Of a stretch of 34,020 bases of DNA, positions 6,851-14,607 are shown in pieces; within the stretch, counting starts at the first letter, position 1, and each line of letters starts with the position of its first letter. This stretch comes from Thermoleophilia bacterium (GTDB lineage Bacteria > Actinomycetota > Thermoleophilia > Miltoncostaeales > Miltoncostaeaceae). The translations under genes were made by a program, and so were the position numbers. The notes under the pieces are model-generated. The model saw only the letters and a list, made by a program, of their open reading frames with translations. It did not search any database and was not told the origin of the DNA. The stretch spans positions 1 through 34,020 of the forward strand of contig JADLHW010000020.1 of NCBI GenBank assembly GCA_020848615.1, read 5' to 3'.

Positions 6851-8559
6851 CAGCCCCGGTCGGCGAGGGCCATCTGCTCCGCGAACAGCGTGTGGATCTG
6901 CTGCACCGCCACGGCGCCCTCCCCCACGGCGGACGCCACCCGCTTCACCGACGCCGCCCGCGCGTCCCCGACCGCGAACACCCCCCGCATGGCGGTCTCG
7001 AAGGGCTGCGCCGCCATCGCGCGGTCCGGGTCGCCCTGGATGTCGCGCCCGGTGCGGATGAACCCGCGGCGGTCGGTCTCGATGACCGGGGGCAGCCAGC
7101 CGGAGCGCGCCTCGGCGCCGATGAGGACGAACAGCGCGTCCGCCGGCACGAGCTCCGCCTCGCCGGTGTCGCGGTCGCGCAGGACGATGCCCGCCAGGCG
7201 TGCGTCGCCGGCGGCGTCGACGGCCTCCACGCGGAACCGGCAGGTCACGTTCGGGGCGGCCATGATCTCGTCGACGAGGTACTGGGACATGCCCTCGGTG
7301 AGGGCCGCGCCGCGCACGGCGATGGTCACGTGCTCGGCGTACCGCTGCAGGTGCATGGCGGCCTGCCCCGCGGAGTTGCCCCCGCCGATCACCACGACCC
7401 GCATGCCGCGCAGCGCCACCGCCTCCGACGCCGACGCCCCGTAGAAGACCCCGGCCCCGGTGAACCGCTCGATGGCCTCCACCCCGAGGCGCCGCCACGT
7501 GACGCCGATGGCGAGCACCACGGCCCGGGCCGTCACCGCCGTCCCGGAGCTCAGGGTCACGCGGATCCGGTGACCCTCGTCGGGTGCGAGCGCGTCGACG
7601 CGCTGGGTGAGCACGAACCGCGCGCCCAGGACCCACGCCTGCTGGTAGCACCGCTGCGCGAGCTCCGCGCCCGACAGGCCCCGCGCAAACCCCGGGAAGT
7701 TGCGGATGAGGCTGCTGGACGCGCTCTGCCCGCCGATCGCCTCCCCCTCCACCACGAGGGTCGCCAGCCCCTCGGACGCGGCGTTGATCGCGGCTGCCAG
7801 GCCGGACGGGCCGGCGCCCACGACGACCACGTCGAAGGCCGTGCCGTCCTCCACCTCGGTGTCCACGCCGTAGGCGCGCACCAGCTCGGCGTTCGTGGGG
7901 TCCACCAGGGGCGGGTGCCCCTGCGCGAGCACGACCGGGCCGGCCTCACCGTCCAGGCCCGCGTCGCGCAGCAGGGGGCGGGCGCGTGGATCGTCCCTGC
8001 CGAACGCCGCATGGGGCACTCCGTTGCGGGTGAGCAGGCTGCGCAGCTCGTGGGCCCGTCGCGTCCAGTGATCGGCGACCAGCACGACCTCGCGCTCGCC
8101 GACCCCCTCCGTGCGTGTCCAGTCCTGCAGGAACTCCGACACGGTGCGGTTGAACAGCTCGTCGGGCGACTGCCAGGGCTTGAGGACGTAGTAGTGGACG
8201 TCGCCGAGGGCCATGGACCGGTGGATGGCGTCCGCGGTGGGAGGGTCCGCCCAGGCGCGCCAATCCACCAGCAGCGCCCTGCGGCACGTGGGGATGAGCG
8301 CGCGGGCCTCCCGCAGGAACTCCGCGCCGGTGGTCTCGCCCATCCACTGGTCCGCGAGGACCAGTGGCACACGCACCCCCTCGGCGGCCGCCCGGCGCAG
8401 GAACGTGAGCGCCGCGCCGGGGTCCCGCTTCGCGCGGACCCCGTAGTCGGCGCCGAACCGGCGCGCCAGCTCGCCCTCCGTACGATCCAGGGCTGCGGGA
8501 TCGTCGTCGACGACGACCAGCACGGGCCGCACCTGCACTCCCGTCGGCGTGGGCTCCAC
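6850..8559 (-). CDS. Receiver / glutaredoxin-like / thioredoxin-reductase-like flavoprotein without redox cysteines
   Basis: 569 residues from a GTG at 8559, with GGAG 7 nt upstream. Three parts are visible. Residues ~10-135 form a response-regulator receiver: acidic DDD pocket, phosphoacceptor Asp in LVLADQWM, Lys in VLKPW; the usual Thr/Ser position reads LLVDWRA. Residues ~150-235 resemble a glutaredoxin fold (EVVLVADHW ... GPVVLAQG) but have DHWTRR where CxxC would sit. Residues ~240-569 are a thioredoxin-reductase-like FAD/NAD(P)H module with VVGAGPSG and VVIGGGNSAG. The usual CATC segment reads YGASASEA. Only three cysteines exist and none is paired as CxxC. RR-TrxR fusions lacking the disulfide are a known annotation class of unknown role; related actinobacterial proteins carry a cNMP-binding domain. 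The coupled cyclase downstream suggests a signalling partnership, which is inference. Confidence 0.85.
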   Translation of the reverse strand: MEPTPTGVQVRPVLVVVDDDPAALDRTEGELARRFGADYGVRAKRDPGAALTFLRRAAAEGVRVPLVLADQWMGETTGAEFLREARALIPTCRRALLVDWRAWADPPTADAIHRSMALGDVHYYVLKPWQSPDELFNRTVSEFLQDWTRTEGVGEREVVLVADHWTRRAHELRSLLTRNGVPHAAFGRDDPRARPLLRDAGLDGEAGPVVLAQGHPPLVDPTNAELVRAYGVDTEVEDGTAFDVVVVGAGPSGLAAAINAASEGLATLVVEGEAIGGQSASSSLIRNFPGFARGLSGAELAQRCYQQAWVLGARFVLTQRVDALAPDEGHRIRVTLSSGTAVTARAVVLAIGVTWRRLGVEAIERFTGAGVFYGASASEAVALRGMRVVVIGGGNSAGQAAMHLQRYAEHVTIAVRGAALTEGMSQYLVDEIMAAPNVTCRFRVEAVDAAGDARLAGIVLRDRDTGEAELVPADALFVLIGAEARSGWLPPVIETDRRGFIRTGRDIQGDPDRAMAAQPFETAMRGVFAVGDARAASVKRVASAVGEGAVAVQQIHTLFAEQMALADRG

Positions 8560-8601
8560 CCTTGGGCTCCGCTCATCGCGTGGGCTCGCGGATGGCCCGT
8601 A

Positions 8602-8645
8602 CCCGCCGGGGCCGGCACCGAAACCCCCGGAACCCCGCCGGCGGC
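8602..8645 (-). terminator. GC-rich stem-loop after the GH15 gene
   Basis: On the minus strand, CCGCCGGCGGGG pairs imperfectly with CCCCGGCGG across a loop, beginning a few bases after the GH15 stop. No T-tract follows. It may reduce read-through from GH15 into the flavoprotein gene. Confidence 0.3.
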
Positions 8646-8649
8646 CCGC

Positions 8650-10440
8650 TCAGCCCTCGTCGGGCTTCATGAGCGGGCGGGTGCCCGCCAGGGCGAGCGC
8701 CGCGTCCACCAGGGCCAGGTGCGTGAAGGCCTGCGGCATGTTGCCGAGCTGGCGGCCGGCCACCGGGTCGTACTCCTCCGACAGCAGCCCCACGTCGTTG
8801 CGCAGGTCGAGGAGCCGCTCGAACAGCTCCCGGGCCTCCCGGTGCCGCCCCTGCATCGCGAGCACCGACACCAGCCAGAACGAGCACGGCAGGAACACGC
8901 CCTCCGGCTCGGCGATGCCGTCCACGGCACCGTCGGGCCGCGGCACGTACCGCTGCACCAGCCCGTCCACGGTGAGCTCCCGGCGGATCGCCTCGACGGT
9001 GGAGACCATGCGCGGGTCGTCGGCGGGAATCAGCCCGATGAGCGGCAGCAGCAGCACCCCGGCGTCGAGGTCCGAGGCGCCGTACGCCTGCACGAACGCG
9101 CCGCGGGAGGCGTCCCACCCGCGCTCCAGCACCTCCGCCCGGATCGTGTCGCGGTGCGCCCGCCAGCGGTCCACGGGGCCGTCGAACCCGAACTCCTCCA
9201 CCATCCGCACGCCGCGGTCGAACGCCAGCCACGCCATGGCCTTGGAGCTGGTGAAGTGCCGCTCCGGGCCGCGCACCTCCCACATGCCGGAGTCCGGGCG
9301 GCGCCAGGCGTCCTCCAGCCACTCCAGCAGCGTCCGCAGGAGCTCCCAGGAGCGCGCGTCACCGTCCACCCCGGCCTTCAGGGCCAGGTACATGGCGTCC
9401 ATGAGCTCGCCGTACACGTCCAGCTGCAGCTGCCCGTGGGCGGCGTTGCCCACCCGCACGGGGGCGGAGCCCGCGAAGCCCGGCAGCCACTCCAGCTCCC
9501 GTTCGTCGAGGCGGCGCTCGCCGCCCACGCCGTACATGATCTGCAGGTCCGCGGGATCCCCGGCGGCGGCCCGCAGCAGCCAGTCCCGCCAGGCCCGCAC
9601 CTCGTCCCGGTAGCCGGCGCGCAGCATCGCCGACAGCGTGAGCGCCGCGTCGCGCAGCCAGCAGAACCGGTAGTCCCAGTTGCGCGACCCGCCGATCGCC
9701 TCCGGGAGGGAGGTGGTGGGCGCCGCCACGATCCCGCCGGTGGGCAGGTGCGTGAGGGCCTTGAGGATGAGCAGGGAGTCGTGGATCTCCTCGTGGTGGT
9801 CACCGACGTGACGCGACCGCGAGGTCCAGTCCCGCCAGAACCCCTCGGTCTCGTCGAGCTCCCGCTCCGGGTCCCGCACCGCCGGCACCGGCAGGTGCGA
9901 CGGGAACCAGGTGAGGGTGAACGGCATGCGCTCGCCGGGCCGGATCGTGAACTCGCTCACGGTGGAGCGGTTCTCCCCGTGGGTCGCCGCCGGCGTCCGG
10001 AGGCACAGGGCGTCCGGGCCGGCGACCGCCAGGCGCGCGTTCTCCACGCGGCGCACCCACGGCACGATGCGGCCGTAGTCGAACCGGATGACGAGCTCGG
10101 ACCGCATCGGCACCTCGCCGTCCAGTCCCTCCGCGATCCGCACGATGTCGGGGGCCGCGTCGCGCGGCGGCATGAAGTCGATGATGCGCACCACGCCCGT
10201 GTCGCACTCCACCACCGTCTCGAGGATGAGGGTCCCGGAGCGGTACCGGCGGGTGCGGCGCTGCACCCCGCCGGCCGGCGCGAGGCTCCAGTGGCCGTTC
10301 CGGGCGTCCCCGAGCAGGGCCGCGAAGCACGCGCCGGAGTCGAACCGCGGCAGGCAGCACCACTCCACGGCACCCTCGCGGGACACCAGGGCGGCGGTCT
10401 GGAGGTCCCCGATGAGCGCGTAGTCCTCGATGCGTGGCAT
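8650..10440 (-). CDS. GH15 family glycosidase (glucoamylase or trehalase)
   Basis: 596 residues, normal for the actinobacterial GH15 group that begins MPRIEDYALIGDLQTAALV. An N-terminal beta-sandwich (~1-240) leads into an alpha/alpha barrel. Visible landmarks are SRNWDYRFCWLRDAALTL, DSGMWEVRG with the probable general acid Glu388, and GLLSEEYDP with the probable general base Glu555. Family members hydrolyse maltooligosaccharides, dextran or trehalose; mycobacterial relatives are trehalases. No signal peptide is visible, so it is cytoplasmic and probably acts on storage glucan or trehalose. In-frame starts at 10449 and 10494-10482 exist; 10440 matches the usual family N-terminus. It follows the ABC permease gene by 53 nt on the same strand and precedes the flavoprotein by 90 nt. 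Confidence 0.9.
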   Translation of the reverse strand: MPRIEDYALIGDLQTAALVSREGAVEWCCLPRFDSGACFAALLGDARNGHWSLAPAGGVQRRTRRYRSGTLILETVVECDTGVVRIIDFMPPRDAAPDIVRIAEGLDGEVPMRSELVIRFDYGRIVPWVRRVENARLAVAGPDALCLRTPAATHGENRSTVSEFTIRPGERMPFTLTWFPSHLPVPAVRDPERELDETEGFWRDWTSRSRHVGDHHEEIHDSLLILKALTHLPTGGIVAAPTTSLPEAIGGSRNWDYRFCWLRDAALTLSAMLRAGYRDEVRAWRDWLLRAAAGDPADLQIMYGVGGERRLDERELEWLPGFAGSAPVRVGNAAHGQLQLDVYGELMDAMYLALKAGVDGDARSWELLRTLLEWLEDAWRRPDSGMWEVRGPERHFTSSKAMAWLAFDRGVRMVEEFGFDGPVDRWRAHRDTIRAEVLERGWDASRGAFVQAYGASDLDAGVLLLPLIGLIPADDPRMVSTVEAIRRELTVDGLVQRYVPRPDGAVDGIAEPEGVFLPCSFWLVSVLAMQGRHREARELFERLLDLRNDVGLLSEEYDPVAGRQLGNMPQAFTHLALVDAALALAGTRPLMKPDEG

Positions 10441-10493
10441 CGCACCCATTGTTCCCCGCGGACGCGGCCCGTCCCCCGGGACCCGTTCCCCCA

Positions 10494-11291
10494 TCAGTCG
10501 ATGAGCCGCTCGCGGGACCGCCAGATCGCCAGGCGCCACATCACCGCGCCGAACACGAGCAGGGCGCCCACATGCCCGGCGTCCGTCCAGCCGTGCCACC
10601 CGAAGGCCGCGTGCCGCACCAGCTGCACGCAGTGGTACAGCGGGTTGAAGTGCCCCGCCACCTGCGCCCACTCCGGCAGGCCGTCCAGGGGGAAGTACGT
10701 GCCGGCCACCAGGAACACGGGGGTGATGACGATGCTGGTGACGTAGCTGAAGTGGTCGATGGACTTCAGGATGGCGGCGATGAGCACCCCGAACGACGCC
10801 CATCCGAAGCCGGTGATGAACCCGATGGGCGGGACGGCGAGCATCCCCCAGGACGGGTCCAGGCCGAACAACATGGCCACCACGAGCGGGGCCGTGCCGT
10901 ACACGCCCGCCCGGGCGGCGACCCACAGCACCTCCCCGGTCACCAGTTCCTCGGTGTCCACGGGCGCGGCGAGGATCGCGTCGTAGGTGCGCTGGTACTC
11001 GCGTTTCACGAACGTCCCGAACATCGTCGTGAACACCGAGGCGAACATCACGGCGGTGGCGACGGTGCCGGTGCCCACGAACTCCACGTAGTCCAGCCCC
11101 TGCACCTTGGCGACCAGCGACCCGAAGCCGAACCCGAAGGCCAGCAGGTAGATGGTGGGCTCCACCGTGGACGACACCGTCACGGACCGCCAGTACGAGC
11201 TGAAGTTGATGACCTCGCGCACCAGCACCCCCATCACCGCGGAGCGCTCGAGACGGTGCAGCCGGGGTCCGGGCGGCGGCGCGGTGGTCAT
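10494..11291 (-). CDS. ABC-2 type exporter permease (DrrB/NodJ-like)
   Basis: 265 residues with the ABC-2 membrane domain of about six transmembrane segments. Typical features are TIYLLAFGFGFG, the FKREYQRTYDAILAAPV cytoplasmic loop that contacts the ATPase, and ITPVFLVAGTYFPLDGLPEWAQ in the later half. The C-terminus WRSRERLID is basic, as in NodJ/DrrB proteins. It forms an efflux complex with the ATPase encoded immediately upstream; ATG/TGA overlap in an ATGA (11288-11291). The exported substrate is unknown. Homologues handle lipo-oligosaccharides, antibiotics or lipids. Confidence 0.9.
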   Translation of the reverse strand: MTTAPPPGPRLHRLERSAVMGVLVREVINFSSYWRSVTVSSTVEPTIYLLAFGFGFGSLVAKVQGLDYVEFVGTGTVATAVMFASVFTTMFGTFVKREYQRTYDAILAAPVDTEELVTGEVLWVAARAGVYGTAPLVVAMLFGLDPSWGMLAVPPIGFITGFGWASFGVLIAAILKSIDHFSYVTSIVITPVFLVAGTYFPLDGLPEWAQVAGHFNPLYHCVQLVRHAAFGWHGWTDAGHVGALLVFGAVMWRLAIWRSRERLID

Positions 11292-12184
11292 GTGATCTCC
11301 TCCCCTGTGAGCAGCACGAAGACGTCCTCCAGGTTCGCGGGCCGGCGCTCCCCCGGCGGCACCGGGCCGGTGGCGTCCTGCAGGCGCAGCAGGGCGACCG
11401 AGGTCCCGGTGCGCCGCGTGCGCAGGCCGATGGCCTGGGCGCCGGCCTCCACCTCGGCCAGCCGGGCGGGCGGGCCGTAGACCTCCACGGCCTCGGCGCC
11501 GCAATGCTCGGCGATCAGGACGTCCGGCACGCCCGCGGCGACGGCGCGACCGTGGGACATCACGGTGACGGTGTCGGCGAGGCGCTCGGCCTCCTCGATG
11601 TAGTGCGTGCTCATGAGGATCGACACGCCCTCGCTGCGCAGGGCGTCGATGAGGGCCCAGATCTCCTGCCGCACCTGCGGGTCGAGGCCCACCGTGGGCT
11701 CGTCCATCAGCACCAGCCGCGGGCGGTGCACCAGCGCGCGGGCGATGAGCAGCCGGCGGCGCATCCCGCCCGAGAGCTTGTCGACGCGCGTGTCGCGGCG
11801 GTCCGCGAGGTTCGCGATGCCCAGGGCCCGTTCGACCGCGGCCCGCCGCTCGGTCCTGCGGATGCGGTACAGGTGCGTGAACACCACGAGGTTCTGCTCC
11901 ACCGTGAGCGTGGTGTCGAGCTTGTCGAGCTGCGGCACCACGCCCATCAGCGCCCGGGCCGACTTGGACTGCCCGGGCAGGCGGTGGCCCAGCACCTCGA
12001 TCTCCCCGGCGTCGGGGATGGCCTGCGCGGTGAGCATCCGCATCGTGGTGCTCTTGCCGGCGCCGTTGGGGCCCAGGAGCCCCACGCAGGTGCCCTCCGG
12101 CACCACGAGGTCCAGGCCGTCCACCGCGACCAGGGCGCCGTAGGTCTTCCTGACGCCGTGCAGGCGGATCGCGAGAGGGGGCAT
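11288..12184 (-). CDS. ABC-2 exporter ATP-binding subunit (DrrA/NodI-like)
   Basis: 298 residues. Walker A is GPNGAGKST, the Q-loop is VVPQLDKLD, the signature is LSGGMRRRL, Walker B with catalytic Glu is LVLMDEPTVGLD and the switch His is in MSTHYIEEA. The C-terminal 80 residues form the accessory domain seen in DrrA-type ATPases. The start is uncertain: ATG 12184 was chosen because the protein then begins MPPLAIRLHGVRKTYG; a GTG at 12199 would add five residues. Neither has a clear ribosome binding site. It is the first gene of a five-gene minus-strand run and lies divergent to the methyltransferase, with only 53 nt between starts. Confidence 0.9.
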   Translation of the reverse strand: MPPLAIRLHGVRKTYGALVAVDGLDLVVPEGTCVGLLGPNGAGKSTTMRMLTAQAIPDAGEIEVLGHRLPGQSKSARALMGVVPQLDKLDTTLTVEQNLVVFTHLYRIRRTERRAAVERALGIANLADRRDTRVDKLSGGMRRRLLIARALVHRPRLVLMDEPTVGLDPQVRQEIWALIDALRSEGVSILMSTHYIEEAERLADTVTVMSHGRAVAAGVPDVLIAEHCGAEAVEVYGPPARLAEVEAGAQAIGLRTRRTGTSVALLRLQDATGPVPPGERRPANLEDVFVLLTGEEIT

Positions 12185-12224
12185 CGGGTCATCATGCACC
12201 GCGGCGCGGCCGCGCGACGCCCGC

Positions 12225-12230
12225 TACCCT
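12225..12230 (+). promoter_or_regulatory. Leaderless-type -10 box (TACCCT)
   Basis: TACCCT is followed by 7 nt and then the GTG start at 12238. TANNNT at this distance puts transcription initiation at or next to the start codon, a common arrangement in actinobacteria. No Shine-Dalgarno sequence precedes the GTG. The reverse strand of the same site (GGTAGCGG) could serve the divergent ABC genes. Confidence 0.55.
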
Positions 12231-12237
12231 CCTTGCC

Positions 12238-12942
12238 GTGTCAACCACCGATGGCCGCACCCCGCGAGGCCTGGGCGACATCATCACCACCGCCCGCCCG
12301 TTCGACGAGTACGTCGCCATGTTCGGCCTCACCGAGGCCGATCTCCTCGCCGGGCCCATCCTGGACTGCCCGGGCGGCGCCGGGGACTTCGGCGAGGTGG
12401 TGCGCGCGATGGGCGGCACCGTGATCGGCGTGGACCCCGTGTACGCCACGCCCCCGGAGGAGTTCCTCCCGGTCGCCCGCCGCGACACCCACACGGGCAA
12501 CCGGTACGTCATCGAGAACCCGCACCTGTACGTGCTGGGCTTCTTCGACGACACCGACGACCACCTGGCCCGGCGCCTGGCGGGCCTGGAGCGCTTCGCC
12601 GCGGGGTTCGCCGGCCCCGGGCCGTTCCACGTGCCCGCCAGGCTGCCGGACCTGCCGTTCCCGGACGGCCACGTGCGGCTCGCGCTGTCGGCGCACCTCA
12701 TGTTCACGTACCCCGACCACCTGGACCGCGACGACCACCTGGCGTGCCTGCGGGAGCTGCTGCGCGTGGCCTCCGAGGAGGTGCGGGTGTTCCCGCTGCT
12801 CGACACCACCCTGCAGCGGGTGCCGTACTTCGATGATCTGCTCGCCACGCTCGCCGCGGACGGGGTGCGCGCCGAGGTGCGCGGGGTGCCGTACGAGTGG
12901 CAGCGCGGCGCCGACCGGATGCTGGTGCTGCGCCGGGCCTGA
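12238..12942 (+). CDS. Class I SAM-dependent methyltransferase-like protein
   Basis: 234 residues. The N-terminal third has a clear SAM motif I (ILDCPGGAGDFGEVV, residues ~41-55) followed by VIGVDPVY with the acidic residue that binds SAM ribose. Later, FPDGHVRLALSAHLMFTYPDH resembles the post-motif II/III region. The substrate cannot be inferred. The start GTG has no ribosome binding site but sits 7 nt from a TACCCT -10 box, so the mRNA is probably leaderless. Codon use is host-like (GTG valine dominant). This is the last host-style gene before the catabolic island; its 3' end converges with the epimerase gene 10 nt away. Confidence 0.8.
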   Translation: MSTTDGRTPRGLGDIITTARPFDEYVAMFGLTEADLLAGPILDCPGGAGDFGEVVRAMGGTVIGVDPVYATPPEEFLPVARRDTHTGNRYVIENPHLYVLGFFDDTDDHLARRLAGLERFAAGFAGPGPFHVPARLPDLPFPDGHVRLALSAHLMFTYPDHLDRDDHLACLRELLRVASEEVRVFPLLDTTLQRVPYFDDLLATLAADGVRAEVRGVPYEWQRGADRMLVLRRA

Positions 12943-12952
12943 CCCGGGCGGT

Positions 12953-13969
12953 TCAGCGGCCGGGCCGCGGCGGCGTGACGCCCCCGTCGCCGTCGAGGCG
13001 GCCCACCGCGGTCACGCCCCCGTAGACCACGCCGGTCACCCGCCCCTCAAGCACGTCGCCCGGCGAGAGGATGCGGGCGTCCCCCGCGGCGACCGCGTCG
13101 GCCAGCGACGGCTGCGGCGCGGTCCACGGCTCGAGGATCGCGTGGTACCAGCCGCGGAAGCCGCCGTAGGCCATCCACTGCCACACGCAGCGGTGCACCG
13201 CCGTGTCGAACACGACGCCGAAGCCGCGCCGGGCGACCGGGTCCGTGGCGGCCGCCCACCCGGCCTCGAGCCCGGTGAGCGCGTGGAGCGCATGGCGGGC
13301 GAGCGACGGCGGGGGGACGATCCGCACGTCCCGCTCGTCCGCGGTCCCGGCGCGCAGGAGCGGATGGGCGTAGCGCTCGCCCGCCTCCCCCAGCGGCCCG
13401 CCCGTGCCCGCGTCGGTCACGACGCCCTCGCGCGCCGGGACGTCGAGCCGCATGCCCGCGTGCACGGCGAGCGCCGGGTGGCTGCCCCACGAGCACGCGA
13501 ACGGGCGGTGCCCGACGTTCTCGATCCGCGTGTGCAGGCGCACGAGCGGCTCGCCGGCGCGGATCGTGATCGTGCGCGTCCAGCGCGCCGGGGTGATGGG
13601 CGTGTGCCCGTCGAGCACGAGCACGGCCCTGCGCGGGCCCGCCGACGCGACGTGCGCGCGCAGGCCGAGGTTCCAGATCTCCCCCATGTAGGGCAGGCGC
13701 TCGCCGTGCTCGTTCACGCACGCGTCGCCGGTGGGGAACGCGTCGTCCCAGCCGCCCGCGAACCAGTCGTCGACGTCGCTGCCGATGGGCCCCGGCCGCA
13801 CCGGCACGCGCGGGTTGCGCCACAGCACGCCGCGGTCCGCCGCCTTGTCGATGAGGTGCAGGATCTTGCCGCCCATGCCCGGGAGCACGTCGAGGGCGAG
13901 CGCCTCGTTCTCCATCCGCACGACGGGCAGGCCGTCGTAGCTCCAGCGGTCGTCGAGGCGGACGGTCAT
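12953..13969 (-). CDS. Aldose 1-epimerase (galactose-mutarotase) superfamily protein
   Basis: 338 residues. It is an all-beta galactose-mutarotase-like protein: the opening LPVVRMENEALALDVLPGMGGKILHLIDKA is the usual first sheet of the fold, and SWGSHPALAVHAG and VFDTAVHRCVWQWMAYGG contain the conserved aromatic/His sites of the sugar pocket. Members interconvert anomers of aldoses or bind sugar derivatives; some have become lactone- or sugar-acid-handling proteins. Start ATG 13969 overlaps the aldolase stop in ATGA. It is the last gene of the minus-strand arm (regulator, kinase, aldolase, epimerase), so it probably feeds the anomer that the dehydrogenase prefers. The exact sugar is unknown. 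Confidence 0.75.
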   Translation of the reverse strand: MTVRLDDRWSYDGLPVVRMENEALALDVLPGMGGKILHLIDKAADRGVLWRNPRVPVRPGPIGSDVDDWFAGGWDDAFPTGDACVNEHGERLPYMGEIWNLGLRAHVASAGPRRAVLVLDGHTPITPARWTRTITIRAGEPLVRLHTRIENVGHRPFACSWGSHPALAVHAGMRLDVPAREGVVTDAGTGGPLGEAGERYAHPLLRAGTADERDVRIVPPPSLARHALHALTGLEAGWAAATDPVARRGFGVVFDTAVHRCVWQWMAYGGFRGWYHAILEPWTAPQPSLADAVAAGDARILSPGDVLEGRVTGVVYGGVTAVGRLDGDGGVTPPRPGR

Positions 13970-14607
13970 GCCGGATGCCCGAGCGCCGCCCGCAGCCGGC
14001 GCTCGACCTCGCCGGCGCCGTCGGCCGCCGCGGTCCCGAGCGCCCCGCCGAGCCCGACCGCGAGCGCGCCGGCCTCGAGCCACGGCGCGACGTCCTGCGC
14101 GCGGGCGCCGATGCCGCCGGTCACCAGCAGCGGCACGCCGGGCAGCACCGTGCGCAGGTCGCGCACGACCGCCGGACCCAGCGCGCGGGCCGGGAAGAGC
14201 TTCACCGCCCGCGCCCCGTCACGCGCGCAGGCCGCGACCTCGGTGGGGGTGAACGCGCCGGGGATCGCGAGGACGCCCGCCTCCCGCGCCGCCGCGACAA
14301 AACCCGGGGGCGCCGTGTACGAGACGACGAAGCGCGCGCCGGCGGCGACCGCGCCCGCGACCCGCACCGCGTCCGCGATCGTCCCGAGGCCCACCACCAT
14401 GCCCTCGTCGCCGGCGAGCTCGGCGATGGCCCGCTCCACGTCCGGTGTCGAGCACGTGAGCTCGACGACCCGCGCGCCGCCGCGGGCGCACGCGCGCGCC
14501 GTGGCGACCGCGTCCGCGGCGTCCGCGTTGCGCAGGACCGGGACGACGCGCTGGGCGCCGAGGAGGCGCAGAACGTCGCCGGGCGACGGCACGCCCCGCC
14601 GGTTCAC
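13966..14607 (-). CDS. KDPG/KDPGal-type aldolase
   Basis: 213 residues, the normal length for class I 2-keto-3-deoxy-6-phosphogluconate/galactonate aldolases. It shows QRVVPVLR at the first strand, VVELTCSTP with the catalytic Glu49, VGLGTI, ARAVKLFPA with the Schiff-base Lys136, and LLVTGGIG at the phosphate site. It cleaves a 2-keto-3-deoxy-6-phospho sugar acid to pyruvate and glyceraldehyde 3-phosphate. The position usually Thr-rich (TLRT in E. coli Eda) reads TCSTP. Start GTG 14607 overlaps the kinase stop (GTGA), so it is translated together with the kinase that makes its substrate. Gluconate versus galactonate specificity cannot be decided. Confidence 0.9.
   Translation of the reverse strand: MNRRGVPSPGDVLRLLGAQRVVPVLRNADAADAVATARACARGGARVVELTCSTPDVERAIAELAGDEGMVVGLGTIADAVRVAGAVAAGARFVVSYTAPPGFVAAAREAGVLAIPGAFTPTEVAACARDGARAVKLFPARALGPAVVRDLRTVLPGVPLLVTGGIGARAQDVAPWLEAGALAVGLGGALGTAAADGAGEVERRLRAALGHPA

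Noticed and set aside
6851-7651. Extended N-terminus of the cyclase into the flavoprotein gene
   Set aside because: It would be an out-of-frame reading of the flavoprotein. The ATG at 6850 in TGATG begins directly before the first transmembrane segment.
6892-10746. Very long plus-strand open frame (over 1,200 codons) across the flavoprotein and GH15 genes
   Set aside because: It is antisense to two clearly recognisable enzymes. Its translation is low-complexity (His/Gly/Arg/Pro-rich) and stays open only because stop codons are rare at this GC content.
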